A DNA stretch of 64,000 bases, from the NCBI RefSeq assembly GCF_030063305.1, contig NZ_JASISV010000002.1, forward strand, positions 930,001 through 994,000, in the 5' to 3' direction. Under the pieces are notes generated by a model. It saw nothing but the letters and a program-made list of their open reading frames with translations. It was not told the DNA's origin and did not search any database. Shown piece by piece: positions 1 to 8,454 of the stretch (position 1 is its first letter; each line of letters opens with the position of its first letter). A program made the position numbers and the translations under genes. The stretch comes from Salinibacterium sp. G-O1 (lineage in GTDB: Bacteria > Actinomycetota > Actinomycetes > Actinomycetales > Microbacteriaceae).

Positions 1-1139
1 ATCCGGGTGCTCTCGACTGTGTAGTTCTGGCCGCGAGCGCTCGAACGCTGGGTGCGAACAGTCAGCGCATCGGGATCCCACGTCCACGCCCCGACCAGCC
101 CCCTGATGCTCGCCGGAGCGTACGGTGTCGGCAACCAGCGGCTCAGGATATTCAGCACGGAGATGTCGGTGGTGACCTCAGTGACAGGCACGTCCTCGCC
201 GAGGCCGGGAGCCGCACCGATGTCGCGGACATTGTTTTCGGGCGCGATCGTCGGATCTGAGTTTTCCCACGTGCGCCCCGTGAAGTCATCGAGCGCCGTG
301 AGCCTGAGGTACTGCCCGTCCGAGTCGGTGGAGGTGTAGCGCAGCGCGAGCGTGGGGGTGCCGCGGCGAAGGTCATCCCCCAGGGTGAGGATGGGGTTGA
401 GTCCCGTGGAGAACCCGACCGAGGCCCCATTTCCCCCCGCTGGCCCCACCGGCGGTAGCACTACCGGCACGATCAACCCTGCCGCGATGGCGGCCGCCCC
501 GATGCCGATCGCCAAACGGCGACCCGAGCGCTGCGATCGCACGAGCAGGATGGCCAACCACGCCGCCGCGGTCAGCACGAAAAAAAGGCCGCCGCTGAGC
601 GAGGGGCGCACAAAGCTGGGCACCAGCAGCAAAACCAGCAGAGGGACCCCGGTCAGGGTGGGCGCCCTGACCACGAAGGCGAGACCGTCCATCACGACCG
701 CGATGACCGCGATACCGAGACACAGCAGGAACAGGATGCCCTCGTTGGCATTCGCTGGAATCGACTGCGCCGAGATGGATATCACCCCCGCGGTCTGGAG
801 CTCGCCGAAACGCTCGAAGGTCTCCGGGGTGGGGATCAGCGCCAGGATCGACTCAGCCGGGGCGAACATCAGCGTCATCACGAGGAATGCCGTGGCCGCT
901 GCCGCGACGCTCGGCCAGACACGACGAACCGCAAACGAGCGCACGGTGGCGGCCGCCGCAAAGACGATCAGCGCCACAGTCATGATGGCGAACCACCATG
1001 CGACATCGGCGATGAGTGAGGTGAGTCCGGCGGCCGCCGCACCCACCCCGAGCAGCATGAGCCCGCTCACCAGCCAGCTCGAAGCGACGCTCGGCGCCAC
1101 GCGGGCGTCGGCGCGGTCCGCGACCCTAGCGGCCGACAT
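1..1139 (-). CDS. TgpA-like transglutaminase, N-terminal membrane part (partial)
   Basis: An open frame runs from an ATG at 1139 off the window edge, giving about 379 residues. The first 200 or so hold several hydrophobic segments. A beta-rich extracellular part follows with the motif YLRLTALDDFTGRTW, typical of the DUF3488/TgpA N-terminal region that precedes a transglutaminase core. The core itself lies outside the window, so its catalytic residues cannot be judged. The start overlaps the end of the DUF58 gene by 14 nt. The order MoxR-DUF58-TgpA is a common actinobacterial operon whose biochemical role is not settled; an envelope function is usually inferred. The same gene order recurs at 40.3-45.0 kb. 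Confidence 0.8.
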   Translation of the reverse strand, partial: MSAARVADRADARVAPSVASSWLVSGLMLLGVGAAAAGLTSLIADVAWWFAIMTVALIVFAAAATVRSFAVRRVWPSVAAAATAFLVMTLMFAPAESILALIPTPETFERFGELQTAGVISISAQSIPANANEGILFLLCLGIAVIAVVMDGLAFVVRAPTLTGVPLLVLLLVPSFVRPSLSGGLFFVLTAAAWLAILLVRSQRSGRRLAIGIGAAAIAAGLIVPVVLPPVGPAGGNGASVGFSTGLNPILTLGDDLRRGTPTLALRYTSTDSDGQYLRLTALDDFTGRTWENSDPTIAPENNVRDIGAAPGLGEDVPVTEVTTDISVLNILSRWLPTPYAPASIRGLVGAWTWDPDALTVRTQRSSARGQNYTVESTR

Positions 1140-2487
1140 GCGATCGGCCTGACTGGAACTCGACGGCCTCCCACGCTGCAGCGTGGTCGTCATCTGAGCG
1201 CACCGGGATGACGATCCATCCGGCATCCGTGAGTCGCTTCGTTGTGACGGGGATTGCCTTCGATAGCCGAGAACCAACAGCGGGGTCGAGGGACCCGAGC
1301 CCGGATGCGCCCTGCACCATGAACACGACGGCGACGTCTCCGGGGCGGCGCTGGCGCATCATCCATTCGACGGTCTGTGAGTCTGGATTTCCCACGATCG
1401 CGACAATCGGCCCGTTGCTGCCGCGCCCCTTGTCAACCGACCTGCTCATGTCCAGTGCGCTCGTGGACGTGATCGTGAGCCGAAGCTCGGCCAGCTCCGT
1501 GAGCAACTCCTCGTCGTGACGGGTGCGGCCGGGTGCGGGATGGCGACCCAGTTGGGGTGGTCCGGACTCCTGCACTTTCACGAGAAACCCGTAACGCCGA
1601 AGGTGCACGGCGACGGAGGCAAGCATGCTCACTGCCCACTCGAATGAGTCGCTGTCGAGGTAACCCGTGCGCTCGTCGCCCGAAAGGTCGTCGTAACCGA
1701 TACCCCTCGTGTCGAGGATGACGCCGGCCTCAGGGAACGAGCGATGCTCCTCCTGCCGCACCATCAGGTCGCCGTGGCGAGCGGTGGCACGCCAGTGCAC
1801 CCGGCGCATGGCATCACCGGTGCGGTACTCCCTGGTGATCGAGTCGTCAGCGTCGCCCGCCGAGCGCCTCTGCACGATCCGCGCCTCGCCGTCGCCCGCA
1901 GACACGCTAAGTGAGGTTTCGGGAAGCGCAACCACCTCAGGGGTGACGACAACCTCTTGCGCCTGACCGACGGAATACGTCGTGGAAGCAAACCCGAACG
2001 CGTCGCTGAGGTGCACGACGAACGGTCCGATGTTGAAAATCCCGCGGCGGGGAGGCCGCAGCTCGTACTCCAGCGCTGCGGTGTTTCCGCGGCTGTAGCG
2101 AGCTCCCCGCGGCTGCAGACCGAGCAGTTCGCCCACCACCGTGCCACTGCTGACCCACGGCACCTCATCCCACCAGCGCACGCGCAGGGTCGGGGCACCC
2201 GTCAGGTTGTGCACCAGCAGCGACACTGTGGCTGTGCTGCCCGCTTCGATGACATGTGGCGAAAAAGATCGTGTCACCGAGAGCTTCGGCCTGCGAACGC
2301 GAACCAGAACGAGGGCGATCAGGGGCAGAGCGGCCAGCGCAATGGCCACATAAAGCAGCTGCTGAAAGCCCAAAACGTACGCGACGACGAAGGCGATGGC
2401 GGATGCCACGACGAAGGCCACACCGCGCTGCGTCAGCCCCACGCGGCGAAAGCCTGCGGTGATGCCACCCCTCGTCTTTCGTCGCAT
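1126..2487 (-). CDS. DUF58 domain-containing membrane protein
   Basis: The protein has 453 residues. Two adjacent hydrophobic segments lie at about residues 22-60, followed by a beta-rich region and the DUF58 signature YRTGDAMRRVHWRATARHG at about 220-240. The C-terminal half resembles a von Willebrand A-like fold (VILDTRG, then IVAIVGNPD). DUF58 proteins normally act beside MoxR ATPases and transglutaminase-like membrane proteins; their substrate is unknown. Here the gene sits 17 nt downstream of moxR and overlaps the next gene. The family assignment is firm and the function inferred. Confidence 0.9.
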   Translation of the reverse strand: MRRKTRGGITAGFRRVGLTQRGVAFVVASAIAFVVAYVLGFQQLLYVAIALAALPLIALVLVRVRRPKLSVTRSFSPHVIEAGSTATVSLLVHNLTGAPTLRVRWWDEVPWVSSGTVVGELLGLQPRGARYSRGNTAALEYELRPPRRGIFNIGPFVVHLSDAFGFASTTYSVGQAQEVVVTPEVVALPETSLSVSAGDGEARIVQRRSAGDADDSITREYRTGDAMRRVHWRATARHGDLMVRQEEHRSFPEAGVILDTRGIGYDDLSGDERTGYLDSDSFEWAVSMLASVAVHLRRYGFLVKVQESGPPQLGRHPAPGRTRHDEELLTELAELRLTITSTSALDMSRSVDKGRGSNGPIVAIVGNPDSQTVEWMMRQRRPGDVAVVFMVQGASGLGSLDPAVGSRLSKAIPVTTKRLTDAGWIVIPVRSDDDHAAAWEAVEFQSGRSHVGR

Positions 2488-2504
2488 AGGTCGGGCTCCC
2501 TGCC

Positions 2505-3530
2505 TCAGGCCGGACCCGCTGCACTGATGGGCACGGGAACGCTGGCAACGACAGCGGAGATGATGTCGGCGAGGCTGCCGCCCGTTAGCCCGGAAGCGCT
2601 CGAGTGTCGTTCCGCGATGAGACGGTGGCCAAAGACGGGAACGGCCAGCGCGTCGATGTCGTCGGGCAGCACGAATTCGCGGCCGTCCAGGGCGGCCCTC
2701 GCCTTGGCTGCGCGAACAAGTTGCAGGGTTGCCCGGGGGCTGGCGCCGAGCCTGAGGTCACGGTCCTCGCGGGTGGCCTGGGCGATCGCCACCGCGTACT
2801 GCTCCACGGCACGACTGGCGAACACGTTGCGCGCTGTCGCGATCATGGCGACGAGCTGAGCCGTCGTGACGACGGGCTTCACCGCGTCGAGCGGACTCGA
2901 GGTGGCACGCTGCCTCAACATGGCAAGCTCTGCCGCGGCATCCGGATACCCCATCGAGATTCGCGCCATGAACCTGTCGCGCTGGGCCTCGGGCAGCGGG
3001 TATGTGCCCTCCATCTCGATCGGATTCTGGGTGGCGATCACGATGAACGGGGTGCCGAGCCGGTAGCTGCGGCCGTCGACGGTGACTTGGCCCTCCTCCA
3101 TGCTCTCCAGGAGTGCCGACTGGGTCTTGGGGCTCGCGCGGTTGATCTCGTCGCCGATGACGATGTTGGCGAAGACCGGGCCCGGTTTGAACTCGAATTC
3201 GTGATCGGCCTGGTTGTACACGGACACGCCGGTGATGTCTGCCGGCAGCAGGTCCGGGGTGAACTGGATGCGGTTGACTGAACAGTCCATGGTGCGCGCC
3301 AGGGTGCGGGCGAGCATCGTCTTGCCGACGCCGGGCACGTCCTCGATGAGCAGGTGCCCTTCGGCGAGCATGACCGTCAGTGCCATCTCGATGGCGCTGC
3401 GCTTGCCGTCGATGACGGTCTCGATGGAGCGCAGGATCTCGCGGCTCCTGGAGTAGAACTCGTCCTGAGGCATGGCGTGCACAGCGTCGTCGTTGCGTTC
3501 GGTGTCGATGTTCACCGCTGAAATGTCCAC
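2505..3530 (-). CDS. MoxR family AAA+ ATPase
   Basis: The 341-residue protein has a Walker A motif (EDVPGVGKT) at about residue 65, the Walker B region GDEINRASPKTQSALLE and the sensor region ATQNPIEMEGTYPLPEAQ, all diagnostic of the MoxR branch of AAA+ proteins. MoxR ATPases are thought to be chaperones that remodel or load metals into partners, often together with DUF58/VWA proteins. It is the first gene of the three-gene operon reading leftward (MoxR, DUF58, TgpA-like). It is paralogous to the MoxR at 44.0-45.0 kb but differs at its N-terminus. Confidence 0.93.
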   Translation of the reverse strand: MDISAVNIDTERNDDAVHAMPQDEFYSRSREILRSIETVIDGKRSAIEMALTVMLAEGHLLIEDVPGVGKTMLARTLARTMDCSVNRIQFTPDLLPADITGVSVYNQADHEFEFKPGPVFANIVIGDEINRASPKTQSALLESMEEGQVTVDGRSYRLGTPFIVIATQNPIEMEGTYPLPEAQRDRFMARISMGYPDAAAELAMLRQRATSSPLDAVKPVVTTAQLVAMIATARNVFASRAVEQYAVAIAQATREDRDLRLGASPRATLQLVRAAKARAALDGREFVLPDDIDALAVPVFGHRLIAERHSSASGLTGGSLADIISAVVASVPVPISAAGPA

Positions 3531-3583
3531 CCTTCGAGTCTGTCACCTATCGTCAATGAATAGCCCTGCCAGTTCACTGAAGG

Positions 3584-3946
3584 TCACTCCTCGCTGCGTT
3601 TGGCCCTGAGCTCCGCTTCGAGTCGGCGGATGCGGGCCTCACGCTCGTGGAACTCGATCTCGCGTTCGACGGCGGCCTCGTCATCCACCGGTGTCGGGGG
3701 GATGATCACCGTTTGGTGTCTCCGAGGGTCACCAAAGGTGCCGCGACCAGTCGACTCGCTCCGCTGCTTTCCCAGCGCGAACCAGAGGATCGACCCGATC
3801 AGCGGCAGCAGGATCACGATGAACGCCCACGACACCTTGTCGAGGTAGCGGAATTTCCACGAGTCAGCGGTGATCACGTCGACCAGCGCGAAGATCATCA
3901 GCGCCAGCGACCCCACCGTCAGGACAAGTTGAAACATGCTTGACAT
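3584..3946 (-). CDS. Small membrane protein with PLDc_N domain
   Basis: The 120-residue protein has two hydrophobic segments (about residues 5-25 and 40-58). The second carries the pattern WAFIVILLPLIGSILWFALG, typical of the phospholipase D N-terminal (PLDc_N) membrane domain found alone in many actinobacteria. A charged C-terminal tail, probably coiled coil, is rich in Glu and Arg. The ATG at 3946 is chosen because it keeps the whole first membrane segment; the ATG at 3937 would also do. The gene is divergent from cofD with 175 bp between them, in which I see no further gene. The function is unknown. Confidence 0.8.
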   Translation of the reverse strand: MSSMFQLVLTVGSLALMIFALVDVITADSWKFRYLDKVSWAFIVILLPLIGSILWFALGKQRSESTGRGTFGDPRRHQTVIIPPTPVDDEAAVEREIEFHEREARIRRLEAELRAKRSEE

Positions 3947-4121
3947 CCTACGAGCCGGGGCCGCGCAGCGGGAGGTCTCGTGGCGCCCGCGTCCATATCT
4001 CCTGCAGAACGGGTGCGGCCGACGGCAGCACCCCCGGGATTCCGGGCTGGCCGGGGACGGCGGCTCCTCAACTGCAGGAGTTATGAACGTGGGGCAGCGG
4101 GGAGGCCGTAGCGTGGGGCGG

Positions 4122-5069
4122 ATGAAGATCACAGTTCTCTCTGGCGGCGTCGGTGGCGCCCGCTTCCTGCGCGGGCTGCGCGACGCCGTGACCGCCGACG
4201 ACGAGGTGACCGCTGTCGTGAACGTCGGCGACGACATGTGGCTGACCGGGTTGCGGATCACGCCAGACCTCGACTCGATCATGTACACGCTCGCGGGCGA
4301 GAACGATGAGGAGCGGGGCTGGGGTCGCGTCGGCGAGAGCGAGCGGGTGAGCGCCGAACTGCGTGCATACGGTGTGGGATGGCCGTGGTTCACCCTCGGC
4401 GACCTCGACATCGGCACCCACCTCACGCGCACCCACCTGCTGCGCGAAGGGCTGCCGCTCAGCGAGGCCACGGCGCGCATCACGTCGCGCTGGCCGCTCG
4501 GGGTGCGCCTGATTCCCGCCACCGACGACGAGGTCGAGACTCACGTGATCACGGACGGCGGCCCGATGCACTTCCAGGAATGGTGGACCCGGCACCGGGC
4601 ATCCATCCCTGCGCTCTCATTCGAATACCGCGGGGTGGCTGCATCGACCCCAGCACCGGGAGTGCTCGACGCCATCGCCGAGGCGGACGTCGTGATCGTC
4701 GCCCCGTCGAATCCCGTCGTGTCGATCGGGCCGATCCTCGCGATTCCCGGCATCCGTGAGGCGCTGGCCTCCACCCCGGCGCGCGTGGTCGGCATTTCGC
4801 CGATCATCGCGGGAGCCGTCGTGCGCGGCATGGCAGACGCGTGTCTGGCGGCCATCGGCGTCTCCACGTCGGCCGACGCGGTCGCGGTGCACTACGGAGC
4901 ACGATCGCGCGGCGGGGTGCTGGACGGCTGGCTTGTCGATGAGTCGGATGCTGCGGCAGCGGCCGCGATCGAGGCTGCCGGCATCCGGGCGCAGGTCGTT
5001 CCGCTGTGGATGCGCGACGCCGAGTCGAGCGCGGCGCTCGGGCGGGACGCGCTAGCTGCGGCTCGCTAG
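4122..5069 (+). CDS. cofD: 2-phospho-L-lactate transferase (CofD/FbiA)
   Basis: The 315-residue protein starts MKITVLSGGVGGARFLRGL, the hallmark N-terminus of CofD/FbiA. It also has NVGDDMWLTGL and the region APSNPVVSIGPILAIPGI, which binds the activated phospho-substrate. The enzyme joins the phospholactyl or phosphoenolpyruvyl-guanosine product of CofC to the deazaflavin Fo, giving (dehydro)F420-0. The ATG at 4122 matches the family start; in-frame sequence further upstream has no family resemblance. The gene converges on cofC and overlaps its stop by 18 nt. The length is normal for the family. Confidence 0.95.
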   Translation: MKITVLSGGVGGARFLRGLRDAVTADDEVTAVVNVGDDMWLTGLRITPDLDSIMYTLAGENDEERGWGRVGESERVSAELRAYGVGWPWFTLGDLDIGTHLTRTHLLREGLPLSEATARITSRWPLGVRLIPATDDEVETHVITDGGPMHFQEWWTRHRASIPALSFEYRGVAASTPAPGVLDAIAEADVVIVAPSNPVVSIGPILAIPGIREALASTPARVVGISPIIAGAVVRGMADACLAAIGVSTSADAVAVHYGARSRGGVLDGWLVDESDAAAAAAIEAAGIRAQVVPLWMRDAESSAALGRDALAAAR

Positions 5070-5657
5070 CCACGCGGACGTGCGCGGGCCGGGATCTGCG
5101 AGGCCGGCAAGGTCGGCCGCGGTGTCGACGTCGGCGCTGAGGCCCGGCCAGTCACCGTCGAGCTCGACGTATCCTTCGGCAATGTGAGCCGCCCGCGAGC
5201 CAGGGCCGAACGCCAGCGCATGCGGCACCCCTGGCCGGGCGGCCGTGAGGGCGGAGCCGTCGCCAGCGGCATCCGCCACCAGTGACAGCGGGTGGGTGGC
5301 CGCGGCGAGCGCCGCGGCGAGTTCGGTCGGAGTCAGGGCGGGGTGATCCCCCAGCAGCACGGCCCGCGGCGTATCGACGCCGGCCTGCTCGAGCCCGGCC
5401 GCGATGGCGGCGTTCAGCCCCGCGCCGGGGTCGGGATGCACGGCTGCGCCGAGCGCGACGAATGGCTCAGCGGCATCCGTCACCACGATCACGTGCGCGA
5501 CCGTCAGCGCCGCCGCGACGGTGTCGAGCGCCATGGCCATGGCCAGCTCGGCGTTGTCGCCCGGACCGAACCGGGACTTCGCGGATGCCGCCCTGAACGG
5601 CACAATGACGACCCAGTCAGCGCGCACTCGCGCGCCCGGCCTCAAAGCCTTCGGCAT
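5052..5657 (-). CDS. cofC: Phosphoenolpyruvate/2-phospholactate guanylyltransferase (CofC/FbiD)
   Basis: The roughly 201-residue protein resembles CofC/FbiD nucleotidyltransferases: [16 protein letters not shown] near the N-terminus, then VIVVTD and [17 protein letters not shown], which carries the metal-binding Asp. It activates a three-carbon phosphoacid with GTP for CofD. The ATG at 5657 overlaps the end of cofE by 41 nt. A GTG at 5627 would start the protein right before the conserved core and reduce the overlap to 11 nt, so the exact start is uncertain. The gene is transcribed with cofE and converges on cofD. Confidence 0.9.
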   Translation of the reverse strand: MPKALRPGARVRADWVVIVPFRAASAKSRFGPGDNAELAMAMALDTVAAALTVAHVIVVTDAAEPFVALGAAVHPDPGAGLNAAIAAGLEQAGVDTPRAVLLGDHPALTPTELAAALAAATHPLSLVADAAGDGSALTAARPGVPHALAFGPGSRAAHIAEGYVELDGDWPGLSADVDTAADLAGLADPGPRTSAWLASRS

Positions 5658-6387
5658 ACCCTTCGGCGTGCGCCTCGGCCGTGCCGAGACTGAACATGTC
5701 GTCGGGGCCGGTGCGCACGATCGACCTGGCGCCTGGCGCGTCCACCTCTGCCAGGAGGTGGCCGAGACCGCGCACCACCGCGACCGGAAGACCGAGCGAC
5801 TTGCCTTTAACCAGGTCACCCGCGGCGGCGATCTCGTCGGCCACGGCCGGCACCGTGACATCCAGTCGCCTGCCATTGGCGTCGGTCGAGCCACGAAGGT
5901 CATCGAGCACCGTGAGGCCGGCGGCGCCGATCGCGACATCGGTTTGCCCCTGCCGCCATGGCCGTCCAAGAGTGTCGGTGATGACGATGCCGATGCGCAC
6001 GCCGAGCCGATCACGGAGCGCGCTGCAGAGGCGGCGGGCCGTCGCGTCGGGGTCGACGGGGAGCAGCAGCACGATGCCGTCCGGCACATTGCTCGAGTCG
6101 ACGCCGGCCGCCGCCGACACCATTCCGAGGTGGTTCTCGACGATTCGGGTGACGCCGTGGGCGTGCTGGCGGGATGCCACGATCCGCACGGTCTCGGACG
6201 TGATCGCCTCGTCGCGATGCGAGGCCTCGACCTGCCGGCCCTCGGCCTTGCTCACGATCTTGGAGGTGATGGCGAGGATGTCGCCATCCTCCAGGATGCC
6301 GTCGACCGCATCCCCGATAATCGTCACCAGGTCGTCCCCTGCCACGAATTCGGGCAGCCCGCCGACGGCGAAAACGGTGAGCATCAT
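5617..6387 (-). CDS. cofE: Coenzyme F420-0:L-glutamate ligase (CofE)
   Basis: The 256-residue single-domain CofE adds L-glutamates to F420-0 using GTP. Family motifs seen are [16 protein letters not shown], where E and K line the active site, [17 protein letters not shown], and [20 protein letters not shown]. Mycobacterial FbiB carries an extra C-terminal nitroreductase-like domain that finishes the pathway; it is absent here, so maturation of dehydro-F420-0 must rely on another protein outside the window. The gene is followed by overlapping cofC. Upstream lies the duplicated 79-bp repeat region. Confidence 0.94.
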   Translation of the reverse strand: MMLTVFAVGGLPEFVAGDDLVTIIGDAVDGILEDGDILAITSKIVSKAEGRQVEASHRDEAITSETVRIVASRQHAHGVTRIVENHLGMVSAAAGVDSSNVPDGIVLLLPVDPDATARRLCSALRDRLGVRIGIVITDTLGRPWRQGQTDVAIGAAGLTVLDDLRGSTDANGRRLDVTVPAVADEIAAAGDLVKGKSLGLPVAVVRGLGHLLAEVDAPGARSIVRTGPDDMFSLGTAEAHAEGYAEGFEAGRASAR

Positions 6388-6518
6388 CGGATCAGTTTAG
6401 GTGCGAGTCAGGGTGCCGCTCGCGCGGGTGGCGAGGCGCCTCTCGCGCGGGCGCCGCCGCGGCATCCACCCCCGGCCGCGGCCCGCTGCCGCGTGCTTCT
6501 GCGTGCCCCTCCCTGCAT

Positions 6519-6597
6519 CCAAATGAAGGAGATTTCGGATGTCACGCCCCGCCCGCCAGCAAAAGGGCCCTCCCGAGGCGATATCTCCTTCATTTGG
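6519..6597. repeat. 79-bp inverted-repeat element, copy 1
   Basis: The ends are 19-nt inverted repeats that match at 18 of 19 positions: CCAAATGAAGGAGATTTCG at 6519-6537 and CGATATCTCCTTCATTTGG at 6579-6597. The interior begins GATGTCACGCC and ends GGGCCCTCCCGAGG. Each arm read inward carries a Shine-Dalgarno-like AAGGAGAT. No transposase gene lies nearby. Confidence 0.8.
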
Positions 6598-6702
6598 GAG
6601 CACGACGCGAGGGCACAACACCCGGCGCGGGTCAGGGTGCCACTCGCGCGGGCGCCGCCGCGTCATCCACCCCTCCGTACCCCTGCTGCGCCGCTCCCGC
6701 AT

Positions 6703-6781
6703 CCGAATGAAGGAGATTTCGGATGTCACGCCCTCCCCGCTGGCCGTAGGGCCCTCCCGAGGCGATATCTCCTTCATTTGG
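6703..6781. repeat. 79-bp inverted-repeat element, copy 2
   Basis: This copy has exactly the same length as the first. The arms are CCGAATGAAGGAGATTTCG (6703-6721) and CGATATCTCCTTCATTTGG (6763-6781). The interior is conserved at both ends but differs in the middle (CTCCCCGCTGGCCGTA versus CCGCCCGCCAGCAAAA), so the arms and their borders look constrained while the centre drifts. Confidence 0.8.
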
Positions 6782-6843
6782 GAGCACGAGGGAGCGCAGG
6801 CAGAGGGCAGTCCGGGGTTCGCGAGGGCACAACACGCGGCGAG

Positions 6844-7230
6844 TCAAGGGCCCTTATGGTTGGTGACCTTCTTCACGGAGCCGTCGGGCGCGTAGTAGGT
6901 CCAGGCTCCGGATTTGGTTCCACGGTCGAAGTGCCCTTCATCGATGGGCACGCCGTCCGCCGTCCAGCGCTGCCAGAAGCCGTGCTTCTCGTCGGCGAGG
7001 AAGCCGCCCTTCTGCAACAGTCCGCCGGTCGCGCGGAACCAGACGCACTCCCCCGTCAGCGCACCCGAGTCGTAGTGGCATTCCGAGCGCACCCGGCCGT
7101 CGGCGAAGCGGTGCCTCCACAGGCCCTCACGTTCGCCCGCCACATACTCACCCGAGATGACGCCGCCGTGGGGGTCGTCCTCCTCCCAGAATCTGGTCTT
7201 GCGGCCGTCGGCGTCCAGTTCGTTGCTCAC
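6844..7230 (-). CDS. YwqK/MORN-repeat variant protein
   Basis: The 128-residue protein is made of repeating short beta units with the pattern G-x-W-x-x-W/Y-x-x-DG: GEREGLWRHRFADGRV, KHGFWQRWTADGVP, KSGAWTYYAPDG. This fits the MORN_2/YwqK family. YwqK is annotated as an antitoxin for a Bacillus LXG toxin, but most members have no known role. I place the start at the GTG at 7230 because it makes a 4-nt GTGA overlap with the stop of the VOC gene, indicating translational coupling. An ATG at 7263 would give 139 residues. Confidence 0.75.
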   Translation of the reverse strand: MSNELDADGRKTRFWEEDDPHGGVISGEYVAGEREGLWRHRFADGRVRSECHYDSGALTGECVWFRATGGLLQKGGFLADEKHGFWQRWTADGVPIDEGHFDRGTKSGAWTYYAPDGSVKKVTNHKGP

Positions 7231-7616
7231 GCCCGGGTCGCGATCTGGATGAGGTTGCCACATGTGTCGTCCAGCGTCGCGATGGTGACCGGGCCGAGGT
7301 CGGTCGGCGGCTGCACGAAGGTGACCCCCAGCGCGGTGAGGCGCGCGTGTTCGGTGGCGACGTCATCCACTCCGAAGCTGGCGGCCGGGATGCCGTCGGC
7401 CACGAGCGCCGCCTTGAACGGCTTGACCGCCGGATGCTGGTCAGGCTCGAGCAGCAACTCGACCCCGTCGGGGGCGGAGGGCGAAACTACCGTCAGCCAG
7501 CGGAACTCGCCCAGCGAGATGTCGTCTTTCTTCTCGAATCCGAGCACGTCGGTGTAGAAGGCGAGCGCCTTCGCCTGGTCGTCGACGAAAACGCTGGTGG
7601 TGGTGATGCGGATCAT
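7227..7616 (-). CDS. VOC family protein (glyoxalase/bleomycin-resistance fold)
   Basis: The 129-residue protein has two beta-alpha-beta-beta-beta modules. Signatures are FYTDVLGFEKKDDISLGEFRWLTV (split here as FYTDVLGFEKK and GEFRWLTVVSP), a mid-protein ELLLEPD and, near the C-terminus, TIATLDDTCGNLIQI, the usual metal-side Asp/Asn region of VOC proteins. Members include dioxygenases, isomerases and antibiotic-binding proteins, and the substrate cannot be read from the sequence. It is coupled to the downstream MORN-type gene by a 4-nt overlap. Confidence 0.88.
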   Translation of the reverse strand: MIRITTTSVFVDDQAKALAFYTDVLGFEKKDDISLGEFRWLTVVSPSAPDGVELLLEPDQHPAVKPFKAALVADGIPAASFGVDDVATEHARLTALGVTFVQPPTDLGPVTIATLDDTCGNLIQIATRA

Positions 7617-7741
7617 TGCGCTCCTCGGGCTTGTGTCGTCGCTCAGCCGTGTGGTGTCGAGGGTAGTTGCCGTCGTTGCCCAGGGCCAGCGTCGGGGATT
7701 AGCCTGCTGGTGGGCGCCGCCACAACAGCACGGGAGTTCCG

Positions 7742-8419
7742 ATGACCACGCAAGAGACGCTCACCCGCCGCATCCGGCAGCGGATGCTGGCTACCGGCGA
7801 GCGCTACGGTGCGGCACGCCGCGCGCTGCCCGCTCCGATGCCGGCGGCCGCGGCATCCACTTGGCTAGCCCAGCCGATGCAGACGACCGAGGTCATCACC
7901 GCCAGCACCGATCGGGACTGGGATGACTGGGTCGCCCTCATCGAGGCTGGCCCAGGTCGCGAGGCCGGTCATACCGCGATCGCCGCCTGGCTGCGCGACG
8001 AGCACGCCGTCGACCCGTGGTGGGCGCAGGCGGTCACGATCGGCTTCGAGCGCATCACCGGCCTGCGCCTGCCCGGCCAGATGAAGGACGGCACCTTCAC
8101 GGTCAGCCGCACGCGACTGCTGCCAGCGGACGCCACGGACCTCCGCGCCCTCCTGCTCGATGACGCGGACCGCGCGGAGCTGCTGCCCGGCTACGAGCTG
8201 ACGCTGCGGTCAAAGCCGGAGTCGAAGTCACTGCGGTTCACCTTCGCTCAGGATGCCGAGCCGCTTGGCGTGGTGATGTTCGCGTTCGACCCAGCGCCGA
8301 AGCAGCGGATCCGCCTGACGGTGACGCACGAGAAGCTCGACAGCATCGACCTCGGCGAGCATTGGAAAGAGTTCTGGAGCGAATGGCTCGACGGCGTGGA
8401 GGCGGAGCTCGCGGCCTAA
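7742..8419 (+). CDS. DUF4287-like plus SRPBCC-like two-domain protein
   Basis: The protein has 225 residues. Roughly residues 45-110 resemble the DUF4287 helical domain (WDDWVALIEAGPG, then HAVDPWWAQAVTIGFERITGLR). The C-terminal half (about 112-225) is beta-rich with FTVSRTRLLPAD, LRFTF and LTVTHEKLDS, then the closing helix WKEFWSEWLDGVEAEL typical of START/AHSA1-type ligand-binding folds. The function is unknown; such proteins probably bind a small hydrophobic ligand. It is monocistronic or leads the monooxygenase, 35 nt downstream. Confidence 0.75.
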   Translation: MTTQETLTRRIRQRMLATGERYGAARRALPAPMPAAAASTWLAQPMQTTEVITASTDRDWDDWVALIEAGPGREAGHTAIAAWLRDEHAVDPWWAQAVTIGFERITGLRLPGQMKDGTFTVSRTRLLPADATDLRALLLDDADRAELLPGYELTLRSKPESKSLRFTFAQDAEPLGVVMFAFDPAPKQRIRLTVTHEKLDSIDLGEHWKEFWSEWLDGVEAELAA

Positions 8420-8454
8420 CACGCCCGAAAGCCACTCGGAGTACGCTCAACCCA

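Larger units (their letters stand above)
6388..6843. other. 456-bp non-coding region with a duplicated segment
   Basis: This gap separates the 5' end of cofE from the 3' end of the MORN-type gene, both on the minus strand. It holds two imperfect direct copies of a segment of about 210-220 bp (about 6405-6632 and 6631-6846). Both copies start with GTCAGGGTGCC followed by CTCGCGCGGG and end near GCGAGGGCACAACAC. Each copy encloses one 79-bp inverted-repeat element. Short open frames on both strands come from the repeat itself and show no protein-family signal, so I call the region non-coding. Confidence 0.75.

Noticed and set aside
6397-6777. Short open frames starting MKEIS on both strands of the 79-bp elements
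   Set aside because: They arise from the inverted repeat, appear in both strands and both copies with different continuations, and are not proteins.
5404-7557. A 717-codon plus-strand open frame across cofC, cofE and the repeat region
   Set aside because: The minus-strand genes are recognisable enzymes, and the plus-strand product has repeat-derived and low-complexity sequence only.
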